The notes beneath the pieces are model-generated. The model did no database searches. It was given only the letters and a program-made list of their open reading frames with translations, and was not told the DNA's origin. Position numbers and translations under genes: made by a program. This document shows, one piece after another, positions 1-10,849 of a stretch of DNA of 64,000 nucleotides. Location: positions 57,658,071 through 57,722,070 of the forward strand of contig CM064432.1 of NCBI GenBank assembly GCA_032690845.1, in the 5' to 3' direction. The stretch comes from Eleusine coracana subsp. coracana. Lineage: Eukaryota; Streptophyta; Magnoliopsida; Poales; Poaceae. Each line of letters starts with the position of its first letter. Position 1 is the stretch's first letter.

Positions 1-926
1 TCTTGGTCATTAGGGTGTAAAGACTTCTAATGTCTTGAGTCGTTATTCTGTCAGACTCACTACCTGTTTACTCCTGTTTTGTTTAGCTCATGTTACTCTC
101 TGCCTATGTACTATCTACAATTTTAGTCTGGATCTAAAAGTACTTTTTTTTGGGGGGGGGGGGGGGGGGGGGGTTTGAGTGCTTGCAATCAAGCTGTCAA
201 GCCATCGAAGTACATAGAGCATGGCAAGAAGGTAGCCCTGTTGTCCCCCCTCTCCCATCCCTATTTGAATGGATCTGATTTGGCATTAATTGTATTTGAC
301 CAAATGATTTCATCTCACGAGTTGCTTTTCATCTTTTATCATTTTGTATCTCTTAAGTAAAATATGATAGTTTTAAACACTGATGGTCGAGTTGACATAG
401 TTTCGTGAGGTTGTTGTGCATGGCTTCTACAACCTTTACTACTTACTAGCAGCTATGCATGAGCAGCACATATGTACATAAATTTATTAAGTACATTTAA
501 ACTAGAAATTATAGTGACTGCTATAGTATAAAACTGAAGCTACTTTGAGGTTTCTTTCATTTATTCAAACACCTTCAGTTTTCAACTGGGTTGCATCTGA
601 CTTCCAATTTTTTTCAGGTTTTAATTTTTCTTTTCGACTGCATGGAGCACATACTCCTATTACGAGACAGTAAAGAGGAGAAAAAGAGCATGTATATGCT
701 ATATACGAGACAGTAATATCAACAACACCTTCAGGCATCATCATAGAAATAAAAAGATCAGTTAGGGGAGTGTTGGTAAGAGATGTCAGGATGCTATCTC
801 TTTGTTAGAACACATGTCTGGACAACCCAACTTCACATATCTGGACAACCCAACTTCTGACTATACTGTTGTGTTCTACTACTTTGGTACTCGATGTTTT
901 GTTATTCAATTTGTAATGCCAAATTA
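1..926. other. AT-rich intergenic DNA with a 22-base G run
   Basis: No gene is supported here. The only distinct feature is an uninterrupted run of G at about 152-173 preceded by a T run. Short open frames have no recognisable domain and no grass-like GC-rich codon use. Confidence 0.6.
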
Positions 927-1663
927 TTTATAATTTTCTCCTATACTATTGTGTTTAGTTACTAGGATGTTGAACCCAATAGTTGAATATAGAATGTGTA
1001 TTGGTTTCAACTTTATTTCTTTATAATAGTATGTTAAGCTGCATATTAGATGTATGCTCATTTTAACCTTTATAGTGCAAAATAATCTTATTTCAAAGCT
1101 CTTACCGATGTTTTCAAATGTATATGCCATATGGAAGAAATTATTTTATACTTATTCGTAGAAAGTCTATTCGAACAACTTTTTGGGGCATGGAAGAATA
1201 TAGCCTTTGATATGTCAGATGGACCTCAAACAATCAGGATTCAATGATTAAAAGGAAACTGATTTTCAATTGATTGAAAAATAGCTCTATTATCATATCT
1301 ACAATTTTAAGGTCTTAAAAACTTCATTTCTTTACACTTTTGACACGTTGCATACTTATAATATAAACTTTATCCGGCATGATTTTTTTATTCTTAAATT
1401 TGTTTTATTTTTGATATCACAAAAACCGATTCAAGATATGCTCCATGAATAAATTTTAGCTCGTGCAACACTGCACATATGTAATTTTCTCTTATACTGT
1501 TGTGCTCAGTTGCTAGGATGTTGAACCCAATAGTTAAATATGGAATGTGTATTGGTTTCAACTTTATTACTTTGTGACAGTGTGTTAAACTGCATATTAG
1601 ATATATGCTCATTTTAATCTTTATAGTGTAAAACAATCTTATTTCAATGCTCTTACCGATGTT
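927..1663. repeat. local direct duplication, two ~190-bp copies
   Basis: About 927-1115 and 1478-1663 are near-identical direct copies. Both carry the shared blocks AGGATGTTGAACCCAATAGT and GTGTATTGGTTTCAACTTTA and end near CTCTTACCGATGTT, with scattered point differences. The roughly 360 bp between them is not duplicated. Each copy contains a minus-strand open frame with similar peptides, but neither looks like a real gene. This is most likely a duplicated piece of a decayed transposon. Confidence 0.75.
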
Positions 1664-2569
1664 GGGGTGTAAAACTACTACTACAGGCTGCTAACGGACT
1701 ATGGTGTTACAACGTTGAATGACAAATGATAGACCATGGAGGAAATCGATCATGTTTGGAAATAGAGGAGGCAAATTCGAAAAAAAAAAAGAATGCTTGC
1801 ATTGTGTGGAATATAAAGAAGGGAAATAACTTGTGGCCTCCACTTGGGTACGGGGTGGATGGTAACCCATGGTCGGGTGAAAAAAATAGTTGAACATAGA
1901 GGTAGATTGCATTCTATGGTGTAAACATCCTCACATGTCATGTTATGTCTTAATCATGTGGACCTGGGGACTAAGCCGGTGGTTAGAAGGAGAATTAGAC
2001 ATTGATCCAAAGACAGATTGAGAGGAGTGCGGAGGGTGGCAAATAAATTGTAGGTAACTTCATTTTTTTTTTTGGTATAGATATTACTTGGATGTTCATT
2101 TTCCAAATTTATAGTATTAAAACCATCTAATTCAATAATCTTCTAGATGGTCCCAAATGTGCCGCGATCTACATGTATGTGAGATGTGTTATTTAATCGT
2201 TAGAAAAAGTTTTTTTTATGATTCAAAACAAGATTTAACATTAAAAATATAAATTATTAACACCAAAGACCATTAACAATTCAAATCTTAAAAAACATGT
2301 AAGATATAATATATTTGCTTTTATTATATTTTAACTCTAATATTATAAGAATTGTCTTAACATATGTTGCATCAATATTTTTTCGCGCGTGCATACCGCA
2401 CATGCATAATAACTAGTAAGTATTAGTTGTCTCAAAAATGCATACGTGTATAGATAGGATCTGCACTACACAAGATTACCTAGCCTCCATAATTTTTCTA
2501 CTACCAATGCAAAATCAGGAACTTGCTCCTACCTGATCTTATACTATTGACATTGTTTAACCTAAATAT
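1664..2569. other. AT-rich intergenic DNA, nothing recognised
   Basis: No domain-bearing frame, terminal repeat pair or RNA gene was found. A stretch around 1790-1930 gives two overlapping minus-strand frames with no resemblance to a known family. Confidence 0.5.
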
Positions 2570-3840
2570 TTTATAAGCGGTTATAAAAGGAAAGATCTAA
2601 TGAACCACATTGATGTGATTCTATTGAAATGGCATATGGGCAAAAAAAATTCAAGATTTTAACTAATCATTTTTCACACATAACCCATTGAACACGTGGG
2701 TTGAACTTCTTTTAAGTTGCTCTGCTTTTTCCATTAATCTTTCAATCTACTTTCTTGTCAAGTAGTAGGCAATTTAACATAACTTCTTTCATATGATGTT
2801 TTAGGAATATTTTATAAATTCAGCCGTGGTACCACCATGGAGATTAAATTTACCCCTAACTTATCTTATTTAATTTACATGATTTAGATGAGTCTAAAAA
2901 TGCTTATCAATATGTATTATTGTATTTTTTTCAAGCTTTTGGAAAAAACTGATATTTTTTTATAAAATCCTGCCATATTAGTTTTTATTTAATTACTATT
3001 TATGGAAAGTTTCAAATAATAACAAGCAATCATTTAAGGCACACACTCTTATTCTAGAAGATTGACTCAAAATAAAGATATAAAAATATTTCGAATTATT
3101 TTTTGATTGGGAATTCAAATATCACAAGGTTTTTCATTTTATTCTGATAATATTTATTTCTCTTACTCCTTTTAACTTATTTTCTATTTTGTATTTATCT
3201 TGCACATTCATTTGGGGTTTGTTGTAGAATGCAAACTACCTGTACAAGGATAACTTCTAATAGACCAAAAGTTGTTTCATGTATTTTTATTGATATGGTA
3301 ATTGAAATGATACTCTTTTGAGAATACTCTCTAATATGACTGAGAATTTTGGGTTGCTAACAATTTAGATTTTGTAAAAATATATTTATTCATATTAGTG
3401 CATACATATTGAAATACATTAGCTTGGTTCAATGAATCAAAATTTATGAAAAAAGTTTTGTTAAAATTGAATACAATAACTATGTCTGATTATAGTTTAA
3501 TTGATTTGTATTGGTATTACAATATGGAGTATATCAGATTTGCTAAGAAATATTGCAATTAGTAGATAATGGAGCCCACCCCAAAAAAACTATTAGGCAT
3601 ACATTCAAATTGATGAGTAAAAAAAAAAAAGAGGAACCATGTGCTTAAGGGATGGATTGTAGCATAAAGCAAGCAAATTGAGCAAGAGTCTCTATTTTTG
3701 TTTCCATGGGCTCCTTTTAATGAAAGAACAAGAGGTGATAAATATCAGCTTTATCAAGATATTTTCTGATTTCTTATGGTCAAGTTAAATATAAAATTAT
3801 AGGTCCCTAAATTTATTACCATCATGTGTTGTGGCATGCC
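2570..3840. repeat. dispersed AT-rich repeat, copy A
   Basis: This block shares diverged sequence, in the same order, with about 22320-23475 and 26405-27795. Shared marks include a run on CTACTTTCTTGTCAAGTAG-type sequence near 2750, the phrase CTCCTTTTAATGAAAGAACA near 3710 and the closing GTTGTGGCATGCC near 3830. No coding capacity is apparent. In the other two copies the block lies downstream (3' side) of a germin-like gene or its fragment; here no such gene is present. The family is unclassified and boundaries are approximate. Confidence 0.5.
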
Positions 3841-4089
3841 CTCTCCTTCCTAAGCTATTCTCTTTCTTCGTTCTATCCTTGATAGAATAAAACCCCGCTC
3901 ACTCCGTTCGCCTCCGTCACCAGCACCCACCTCTTCTCCCTAGGAAACCTTGAGAGATCCCTGTCACCATTGTCCGACATCCATTATTACCTTGTGGCAG
4001 GGGACATTCTAATCATCTTGGCCTCACTTGAGCTGCTCACCATTGCCGATGTGCATCCTTTTCTAGCAGGCTGGTGCTTGGGCAAGTGC

Positions 4090-4760
4090 GACCTGTGCAA
4101 TGGCACAGGACCCTCAATTTTTTAGGGCTATAAAAATCTACACTCCATATACATATTATTCTTCTATTTTCTAGCCCATTTTACCCAAAAAACAAAAATA
4201 AATCATTCCTCTCACACCCAGGGCAGGACTGCTATTGTTTGATGCTGATTGATTGTCTTTCCAATGTTGTACAGTATCGACTGTTTTTCTATTTTCTTCA
4301 ATCAACGATTCAATGAATGAAAACAAATGCAATTGATTACTAAACAATCTCATTTCTTCCTCATTGGATAATAAAAGTTTGAAATCTTGTTGTGATAATC
4401 TAGATGAAGTTTCTTCAAGACTTCATTCTGAGAGAAAATATGGCCCTACTGAGATTCTGAAGTTTGTAAAGCGACATGGATGTTTTCCCAATGTAAGTAT
4501 TGCATAAAGTTTTATTGATCATTCGTAGCGACATGGATGTTTTCCCAATGTAAGTATTGCATAAAGTTTTATTGATCATTCGTGTGATTGTTGCATTGGC
4601 AGAATGGATCTTTTCCAAATTGAAGCTGTTGAAGTATATTTATGTTCTACAATAACACACAATAACACTTGAGAGTGAAATGCTAGACAAGATTGTTTAT
4701 GGGAAAATCTTTGAAGATTTCATTTAAAGAACGCCACAAGAATGATGTTGTTCAAGTAAA
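4090..4760 (+). pseudogene. hAT transposase C-terminal fragment (zf-MYM/TTF type), decayed
   Basis: Plus-strand frames between about 4380 and 4740 read, with stops and frame changes, like the C-terminal dimerisation region of plant hAT transposases of the zinc-finger MYM/TTF type. Recognisable blocks are GPTEILKFVKRHGCFPNVSIA, then FSKLKLLK after a short duplication, then MLDKIVYGKIFEDFI. In intact relatives these blocks surround the VASAERSFSKLKLLK motif; here it reads as VALAEWIFSKLKLLK. Upstream at about 4090-4140 a GCACAGG...TTTAGGGCT stretch resembles the end of such an element. Only the end of the gene is present and it cannot encode a working transposase. Confidence 0.6.
4471..4583. 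repeat. 57-bp tandem duplication inside the hAT remnant
   Basis: Two copies start at 4471 and 4528 with GCGACATGGATGTTTTCCCA. They are nearly identical over the whole unit, so the duplication is recent. It interrupts the transposase-like reading frame just after the CFPN block. Confidence 0.9.
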
Positions 4761-5690
4761 GGTCTAAATTACTACATATATGTATTTATCCTACCGCTTT
4801 GAATATATTGCAATTAATATATTATTATTATTTATATACTTCAGGACCTCATTTTATATTTTCGTACTTCAAGACGACCTGTTCTCTAGATGGAGGTTGC
4901 AAATGCTTGGGGAGTCATCGCTAGATAGGCAACACAACACATGATATACATTTTAGTAGAGATTTTTATTATTTGTTTGTTCTAATCTTTTAGCGAATCT
5001 TGATTCAAATAAATCAAACTGTATTTTACAAGAAAAAAAGGAATATGATGCGATATGCTCAACGAAAAAACAATTATGGTTCTCACATGATACTAGGACC
5101 AGCCCGGAGAATTTGGTGGCCCAGGACGGGCCAACAAATTGGGTCCCTCAGTATAAAACTAACTGATATATGTCAATAAAATAAATAAATGAATACAACA
5201 CTGTTATAAACTATTCATTACTCTAAGTAACATTTCTCCATGTGTGGCAGAAATTCATGGTCCTATTGGAAAATTAGCTACATATAAACCTAAACTTAGT
5301 GATTAGATCATTTACTCAGCAATATGATTTTAATAGTGATTGAAAAAAAATCAACTATCCAATCAACAACATGGCGCTCTTGTCGATCTAGCTAAATGCT
5401 AGTAGTATGAATCTGGTGCACTAAAATAATATTTTAGGAATGTATTAAGGATGTAAATATTTTATCTAAGAAATAAAAATCTCTATTTTTCTCTTAAAAA
5501 ATTAAATAATTTTGTATATATATGCTACTTTTTAGTGTGTGGAAAACGAACACCCCCACTGAATTTTAGAGTGTTATAAGGGAAACGAACGGAGTCTAAG
5601 CCAAACTAAAGTCAATGCACCGATGTTTAATGACCACGGTGGATTCCCAACATCGAAGCGCCACAGTGCGGCGAGCGACCCATCTCTTCA
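4761..5690. other. intergenic DNA, nothing recognised
   Basis: AT-rich with no supported gene. A GC-richer patch near 5095-5150 (CCCGGAG...GGCCCAGGACGGGCC) may be the far end of the hAT element whose transposase fragment lies just upstream, but I could not pair it with a left end. Confidence 0.4.
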
Positions 5691-5695
5691 ACAAT

Positions 5696-6337
5696 CTAGT
5701 ACTTCCGGCGGCCGGCGTTGATTTGGCGGGCGTGCTCCATGTAGAACCTGCTGGGCAACCGAACGCTCCGGTGCCACCGCATGTACTCCGCGACCACGAG
5801 CGTGCCGTCGCCGGCGTGCAGCTTGGGCACCACGATTTTCTTGCCGCCTGCGACGATCGGGACCCCGCCTTGCCTCTTCATCCACGACTGCCCCGGCGCG
5901 TCCTGGTGCAGCGCGCAGCGCGACCCCGGCGGGAGCTCCAGGCACACGCACCGCAGCGTCGACCTCCCCTCACCGCGTCGCGCCGGCGCCACGTCCAAGC
6001 TTCTTAGCAAGAGAGAGGCCGCGACCTCCCTGCTGTCTGGAGCCGGCGGCGGCGGCCTCTGCTGCTGATTCGTCGTCGTGCTGGGCGTTGAGGGCCCTGG
6101 ACATCGGTAGTCGCCGCAGGAGCATCGCACCGGAATGTAGCAAGAGTCGTCGTCGGGTGTAGCGCGGGGCGCCGCTAATCTCCCCGTCGTTGATGTCGGC
6201 GGCGGGATGGAAGGGCGGCGAGGGATGTCTGGGCGGAGGAGCGGCTCCGACGATGCTGTCGGCGTACGAGAACGGCGGGAGATGACCGGGCGGAGGAGCG
6301 GCAGTGGAGGCAGCGCGATGGAAGGGGCGGCGGCCAT
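5696..6337 (-). CDS. uncharacterised grass protein, 213 aa, single exon
   Basis: I do not recognise a named family. The protein has a proline-, serine- and arginine-rich N-terminal half (residues 1-100) that looks disordered, then a more ordered C-terminal half. The latter has a CVCLELPPGSRCALH stretch, then GGKKIVVPKLHAGDGTLVVAEYMRWHR and an ending on ARQINAGRRKY. The start at 6337 is preferred because a TATA-like element lies about 120 bp upstream and the frame is fully open with high GC. A decayed copy of the C-terminal coding part lies at about 8700-8900, which supports this being a real duplicated gene unit. It is transcribed divergently from the F-box gene. Function unknown. Confidence 0.6.
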   Translation of the reverse strand: MAAAPSIALPPLPLLRPVISRRSRTPTASSEPLLRPDIPRRPSIPPPTSTTGRLAAPRATPDDDSCYIPVRCSCGDYRCPGPSTPSTTTNQQQRPPPPAPDSREVAASLLLRSLDVAPARRGEGRSTLRCVCLELPPGSRCALHQDAPGQSWMKRQGGVPIVAGGKKIVVPKLHAGDGTLVVAEYMRWHRSVRLPSRFYMEHARQINAGRRKY

Positions 6338-6454
6338 GGTGACCGGCGGCTGGCGCGACGAACGGGTCGATCGTTGCTGTTGAGATTCGCTAGGTCGTTC
6401 CAGACTCCCGACTCCCGAGCAGGTGTGCCGTCGCGGCCTCGTGGGTCACGAGTC

Positions 6455-6463
6455 GGGTATATA
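6455..6463 (-). promoter_or_regulatory. TATA box of the 213-aa gene
   Basis: The plus strand reads GGGTATATAGGA, giving CCTATATACCC on the minus strand, about 120 bp upstream of the ATG at 6337. The position fits a plant core promoter with a leader of about 90 bases. Confidence 0.5.
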
Positions 6464-6954
6464 GGATCAGCGTAGCCGAGTTCCATACGGGCTGGGCTAG
6501 CCTCGCGAGGCAATTATCCAAGCAACCTTCGGAATTTGATTCCAAAAAATAAATTCTTTTTTTTTTTGCGACAATCCAAAAAATAAATCTGTGCACAATC
6601 AAACAAAAAATATGGTATTGAAACGATTTTCAGCTGATTCAATTCTGACTAATTCATTTCGTGTAAAGTAATTCCTGAAAACACTTTTATATCCAGGATC
6701 CAAACGGGCCTTAACATTTTTTTTTAACGAATTCGTACTGTTACTTTTTCTTGCGAAAACTTCTAGTGCGTTCACAACTCAACAGACATAATAGTCAAAA
6801 CTCAAGCATCCTACCAAAAAAACTGGGTATTCTTCTTTGGTGAAACTCAGGCCGGGAACAATGTGGCTTCGTCATGGCCGATCATCCCTGATGACGAGTC
6901 ATAATCAAACTTATTGTGAACAGATCCCAAACGAGAGCCCTCTCGTCCTCCTCG

Positions 6955-6962
6955 TATATAAT
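6955..6962 (+). promoter_or_regulatory. TATA box of the F-box gene; decides its start codon
   Basis: TATATAAT lies 59-66 bp upstream of the ATG at 7021. An in-frame upstream ATG at 6916 lies before this TATA box and would not be in the mRNA, so 7021 is the likely start. Confidence 0.6.
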
Positions 6963-7020
6963 ACACCTTGTCACATCAGCGTACGCAGCAAGGATCGAGC
7001 GATCGAAGTCGGCTCAGACA

Positions 7021-8304
7021 ATGGCCTGCGGCAGCTTCGCCGACCTACCCGGCGACATCGTTAGGATCGTTGCCGATCGGGCCGCCGTCGAGTGCCGCCC
7101 GCGGATGCGCGCCGTATGCTCCGCGTGGAGCGCGGCGGTGCCCGTGGAACCGCAGCCGCCATGGATCCTCCTCCAGCCGGACGACGACACCGAGGGCGAG
7201 GGCTTCACCGTCCTCTCGCTTCCCGCAAAAAGCGGCAAGCTGAGCCCTGTGACGTCGCCCGTCGTTCGCTGCCTCAACGCGTTCCTCGCGGCGCCGCGCT
7301 GCGTCGGCGCCGGCCACGGCTGGCTCGCGCTCGTCGGCGCCGACCTCAGCGTCACGCTCGTGAACCCCATCAGTACCGAACCCGGCCGTGCCGTCTCCTT
7401 ACCACCGCTTACCAGACACCCCATGGCCGCCGCCGGCGTACGCGAGGACGGGCGCGTGACGTGGAGCGGCAAGTTTGGCACCTGGAGTTACCCAGGCAAG
7501 CACGTCTCGACGGGCGAGTTCAGGGACATGGTCGTGCGGAAGGTGGTGTTCGCGGCGCGACCCAGGCAGGACGGCTACTTCGCCGTTGCCGTCAGCGCCG
7601 GCTGCCCCGGCTCGTGCGTGTACGCCATGTACGCCCGGACGGGGAGCGCGGCGTGGGAGACGCTGCGCGACGCGCACGGCCGCGCGGTGTCGCTGGTGCA
7701 CGACGTGGTGCACGTCGACGGCGGCAGGTTCCTCGACGTGATGCGGTGCCACGGGAGGGTCATGGAGGTCGACCTTGCCGCTGACTCTCCGACCTTCAGC
7801 TTGTTCGCCGGGCCGTTGGCCTCGGCCGAGTCGGGCGCCGTCTCCTTCTTCGGAAGCGCCGACATGAACGTGGAGAACCACCTAGCGCTCGTCGAGGGTG
7901 TGCTTTACCAGGTCTGGGTGTCGTGGGCGGGGGACCGGGTGCCGGAGGAACAAGACGCTGCCAAGGAATTTAACCGGTACCGCATCGAGGATGCCGGCGT
8001 CCTGCGGTGCGACCCGGAGCTGCCTACTTCCTGGTCGGAGGCGGCGGATCTCGGCGACTGGGCCGTGTTCATCGGGAGGAACGAGACGGTGGCCGTGCGC
8101 GCAACAGATGTGCCGTGGGTGACGAGCAGTTGTCTGTACTTCATCGACAGCAGGCTGGAAGGGGTAATCTGCGCGTTCGACTTGAGGAGCGGCCAACAGG
8201 TGCCGGTGGAGGTGGAGACGACGGCCTCGTGTGCCATGGCGCGGTCTAATAAATTGAGGTTGAGCACGGCACCGCCGGTTTGGTTCTTGCCGTCACTGAA
8301 ATAG
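7021..8304 (+). CDS. F-box protein with DUF295 domain, 427 aa
   Basis: Plant DUF295 F-box proteins are thought to act as substrate receptors of SCF ubiquitin ligases; most have no known target. The N-terminal F-box runs about residues 7-42 (LPGDIVRIVADRAAVECRPRMRAVCSAWSAAV), with the usual Leu-Pro start and the late Cys-x-x-Trp. A beta-propeller-like region follows. The C-terminus has the typical DUF295 block: SSCLYFIDSRLEGVICAFDL, then a PPVWFLPSL ending. The frame is a single GC-rich exon with no lesion, about the usual family length. The start is set by MACGSFADLPGD just downstream of the TATA box at 6955. A possible AATAAA signal lies about 45 bp after the stop. The gene is head to head with the 213-aa gene, about 680 bp between their start codons. 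Confidence 0.88.
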   Translation: MACGSFADLPGDIVRIVADRAAVECRPRMRAVCSAWSAAVPVEPQPPWILLQPDDDTEGEGFTVLSLPAKSGKLSPVTSPVVRCLNAFLAAPRCVGAGHGWLALVGADLSVTLVNPISTEPGRAVSLPPLTRHPMAAAGVREDGRVTWSGKFGTWSYPGKHVSTGEFRDMVVRKVVFAARPRQDGYFAVAVSAGCPGSCVYAMYARTGSAAWETLRDAHGRAVSLVHDVVHVDGGRFLDVMRCHGRVMEVDLAADSPTFSLFAGPLASAESGAVSFFGSADMNVENHLALVEGVLYQVWVSWAGDRVPEEQDAAKEFNRYRIEDAGVLRCDPELPTSWSEAADLGDWAVFIGRNETVAVRATDVPWVTSSCLYFIDSRLEGVICAFDLRSGQQVPVEVETTASCAMARSNKLRLSTAPPVWFLPSLK

Positions 8305-8637
8305 GATGCGCACAGCCTATTATAAGATTCTTGATTTACTTCTATGCGGTACAGAATAAATGGCGCTGAGGTATAGGATTGATCATGTTTAATTTTAATT
8401 TAGCTTGGCAAACAGCTTCAGTTTAATTTATGGGCAACGGCCGGGTGTCTATGCAAACGTACGTACGTGTCAACTTACGTCGGAGGACCTACCATATTCC
8501 GTAGATGTGTGCACCGCGAGGAACATTGTAATATAATCTGTCCATTACAGAAATTTTTCATTTCCTTTTTTCATAATTCATATGAGCACACGAATTTGAT
8601 GAAACTTATTAGAGCTACAAATGACGTCAAGCCTTTC

Positions 8638-8707
8638 AACAAGCAAGCTTGGCACAAGCACAACAGCTACTCAACAAGCAAGCTTGGCACAAGCACAGCA
8701 GCTACTC
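8638..8707. repeat. 35-bp tandem duplication
   Basis: Two adjacent copies of a unit beginning CAACAAGCAAGCTTGGCACA, at 8638 and 8673, with one difference. It sits at the edge of the decayed copy of the 213-aa gene. Confidence 0.9.
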
Positions 8708-9080
8708 AGAATTCCACCCCATGTACTCAGCAACGACCAGCCTCCCGGCCTTGCCTCTTCATGCACGACCGGGGTCCTTGCGCGGCATCCCATCTTCTTC
8801 GTATAAGAGGCAGGCCGTGAGCCCGTGACCTCCCTGCTGTCCAGAGCCCACGTCTTCTCCACGGTATTCACCGGTACGACCCTGCTGAGTCATCGTCTTA
8901 CTGGGTGCTGACGGCCGTGGACATCGATGGTCACCAGCTCAACGCAGCCACATACCACTAGAGTGCGAGCATTGTCGGAGGAGAGACAGTGGAGGCAGGG
9001 CGATGAAAAGGGTTATCGGCGGGCGGCGGAGAGAATCGGCGGTGCACTGTCGTGGGCCGCGAGTCGGTTAGTCCACCACA
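8700..9080 (-). pseudogene. decayed copy of the 213-aa gene's 3' half and part of its 5' end
   Basis: Sequence parallel to 5780-6330 is recognisable in the same order. CCATGTACTCAGCAACGACCA corresponds to the CATGTACTCCGCGACCACGA segment at about 5779, and CTTGCCTCTTCATGCACGAC to the segment at about 5870. A GACGGCCGTGGACATCGATGG block matches the region near 6090-6110, and the end with GCGGGCGGCGGAGAG matches the N-terminal part. Deletions and frame changes prevent translation as one protein. It lies on the far side of the F-box gene, in the same orientation as the intact copy. Confidence 0.65.
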
Positions 9081-9539
9081 ACAAGTCATTGTAGCCAGTG
9101 TTTGTCAGCTTTAGTTTTTACATGAAAATTTGATGGTAGAGAAAAATTTGTTATTGTTACTGACTAATATCTATAGCTAGGTGGACAGCCTCCACCCTAT
9201 GCACAATTTCATTCTTTCTCCTAACCTTGGCCTGTTGCTTGGATCGCCACCTGAAATCGGTCAGTAGTAATCACCACTTGTTTTGATATTCATTTTTGGG
9301 GCCGATCTATAAGTAATTATAGGCATAAATGATTGTAGACGCCTTTATATAGGTTGCGTGTAGCTGAATGCGAACGGGGTGGCCGGATTACTCGGAAGTG
9401 GGATGAGAAATAAGTCCGCTTCAGATTCGGTTTCATGTTATTGACTCACTGCTTCTTACAACAAACTTCATCCAATTTGGGTTGTGAATGGTTTATGGCC
9501 TATTTTGTGACAAATTTATGTGAACTTATTAATAAGGAT
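9081..9539. other. intergenic DNA, nothing recognised
   Basis: No supported gene, terminal repeat or RNA motif was found in this stretch. Confidence 0.4.
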
Positions 9540-9541
9540 TA

Positions 9542-9769
9542 CTCCCTCCGTTCTAAAACTGTTGTCGTCATTGATTTTTTTCGTTATTATTGACTATTCG
9601 TCTTATTTAAAATATTTATTTAATATAAAAAGTTATAACTTATATTTAAATTTTATCTAGTGATAAAACAAATCATGAGAAAATACATGACATTATTTAT
9701 TTCTTTAATAAGATGAATGATCAAAGGTAACAAAAAAAGTCAATGACGACAATAATTTTGGAACGGAGG
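9542..9769. mobile_element. Stowaway-type MITE (Tc1/mariner), 228 bp
   Basis: The left end CTCCCTCCGTTCTAAAA is mirrored by the right end TTTTGGAACGGAGG. A TA dinucleotide flanks both ends (9540-9541, 9770-9771), the hallmark of Stowaway insertion. The interior is AT-rich, non-coding and partly self-complementary (GTCGTCATTGA near the left, TCAATGACGAC near the right). Confidence 0.85.
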
Positions 9770-10303
9770 TAATATGTCACATAACAAATGTATGAGTTAG
9801 AGGGAAAAAATAGATGAAAATTTAATTAAGGGCCAATTGCATCACATGACCTCTTTTTGTATCCAATTTCACAAATGGAATTTCTTTTTAGACTTTTCAC
9901 TTTTTGACCTTTTTTTTGAAATCAAAGCAGCACACAACCCCTATTCCATTTGGGCCATCTAACGGTGTTAAATAGGCTACGAAAAGACAAGGATGCACTT
10001 TTAAAAATGGACCTGTTTTGTTCAAATCTTTGCAAATTTACCCCTGTTTTAACTATGAAAATATATGACTCCATAATTTAAAGAATTTTTTTTATTAAAG
10101 TCCAAATATAATTTAATAAAAATTTAGTAGAATTTTGGCAGCATCTCAAAAATCACATAGAAGTAGGAATAATCACATAAACATGATATTTAACAATCCC
10201 ATCACACATCCAACAACACAAAAGAACAAGTCATTACATATCCAATAGAAACACAAAATATTTGGTCTCATAGCCAACACAAACACATTCTCATGATATA
10301 GAA

Positions 10304-10400
10304 GTGATTATATATCCCTCATTTGTGGCTGGATTTCCCCCTTTTGTGGTTGGATCTCCCTCATTTGTGGCTGAATCTCCCTCTTTTGTGATTTCGGATG
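10304..10400. repeat. short tandem repeats of about 23-24 bp inside MULE 1
   Basis: Units of the type TCCCTCATTTGTGGCTGGAT recur about four times between 10315 and 10392. On the minus strand they encode repeated TNEGDPTTKGGNPATNEG-like peptide. Confidence 0.8.
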
Positions 10401-10459
10401 TGGTACTAGGTGTTTCTATTGCTTTCTCTCTCACCCTCCCTCTCAGTGCAGGGTGCAAT

Positions 10460-10849
10460 TTATGTTTGATGGGTGAAACAGATTGGACCAACAAAGTCTT
10501 TTATTTGAGCATCAATACACACCACTCCACTCTCTAAATTTAGATGCAAACACTCAAGCAAATCTTCATCAGTTTTAATTGGAACACACATATTATCAGA
10601 TGAAACAGATAGGGAGATATATTGCTTCGAACCCCATATAAAATGCTTAGCAATATGGTTCACTAATTGCATGAACCCATAGCTATTTGCATCAAGAACA
10701 ATTGGTGAGAGTGTTTTTCTTCTTGAATATGTCTTAGGCCCTCCATCTGGAAGACTGAAATAAGAGTCTATTCTAACAACAATACTCAACTCTCTGCATA
10801 TCGACCTACATACAAATTCTGAAAGAAAATGGATGAGTACCTTATCCAA
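10460..10849 (-). CDS. 129-aa frame in MULE 1, possible N-terminal piece of a MULE protein
   Basis: The frame runs from ATG to a stop inside MULE 1. The C-terminal part (VPIKTDEDLLECLHLNLESG, then VVCIDAQIKDF) loosely resembles the acidic N-terminal region that precedes the transposase core in plant MULE proteins, where a short 'edd-l-y-l' segment is common. That likeness is weak and from memory. No zinc-finger or DDE residues are present. If real it is a leftover of an internally deleted autonomous element; it could also be captured host sequence. Confidence 0.3.
   Translation of the reverse strand: MDKVLIHFLSEFVCRSICRELSIVVRIDSYFSLPDGGPKTYSRRKTLSPIVLDANSYGFMQLVNHIAKHFIWGSKQYISLSVSSDNMCVPIKTDEDLLECLHLNLESGVVCIDAQIKDFVGPICFTHQT

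Noticed and set aside
6690..6715. Tourist MITE right end (CCAAACGGGCCTTAA)
   Set aside because: No matching left end with a TAA/TTA duplication was found within a plausible distance.
6916..7020. Longer N-terminus for the F-box protein from an ATG at 6916
   Set aside because: That ATG lies upstream of the TATA box at 6955, so it is unlikely to be transcribed; the F-box homology starts just after 7021.
7045..8267. Several long frames on both strands inside the F-box gene
   Set aside because: They are shadows of a GC-rich exon; Arg/Pro/Ala-rich with no domains.
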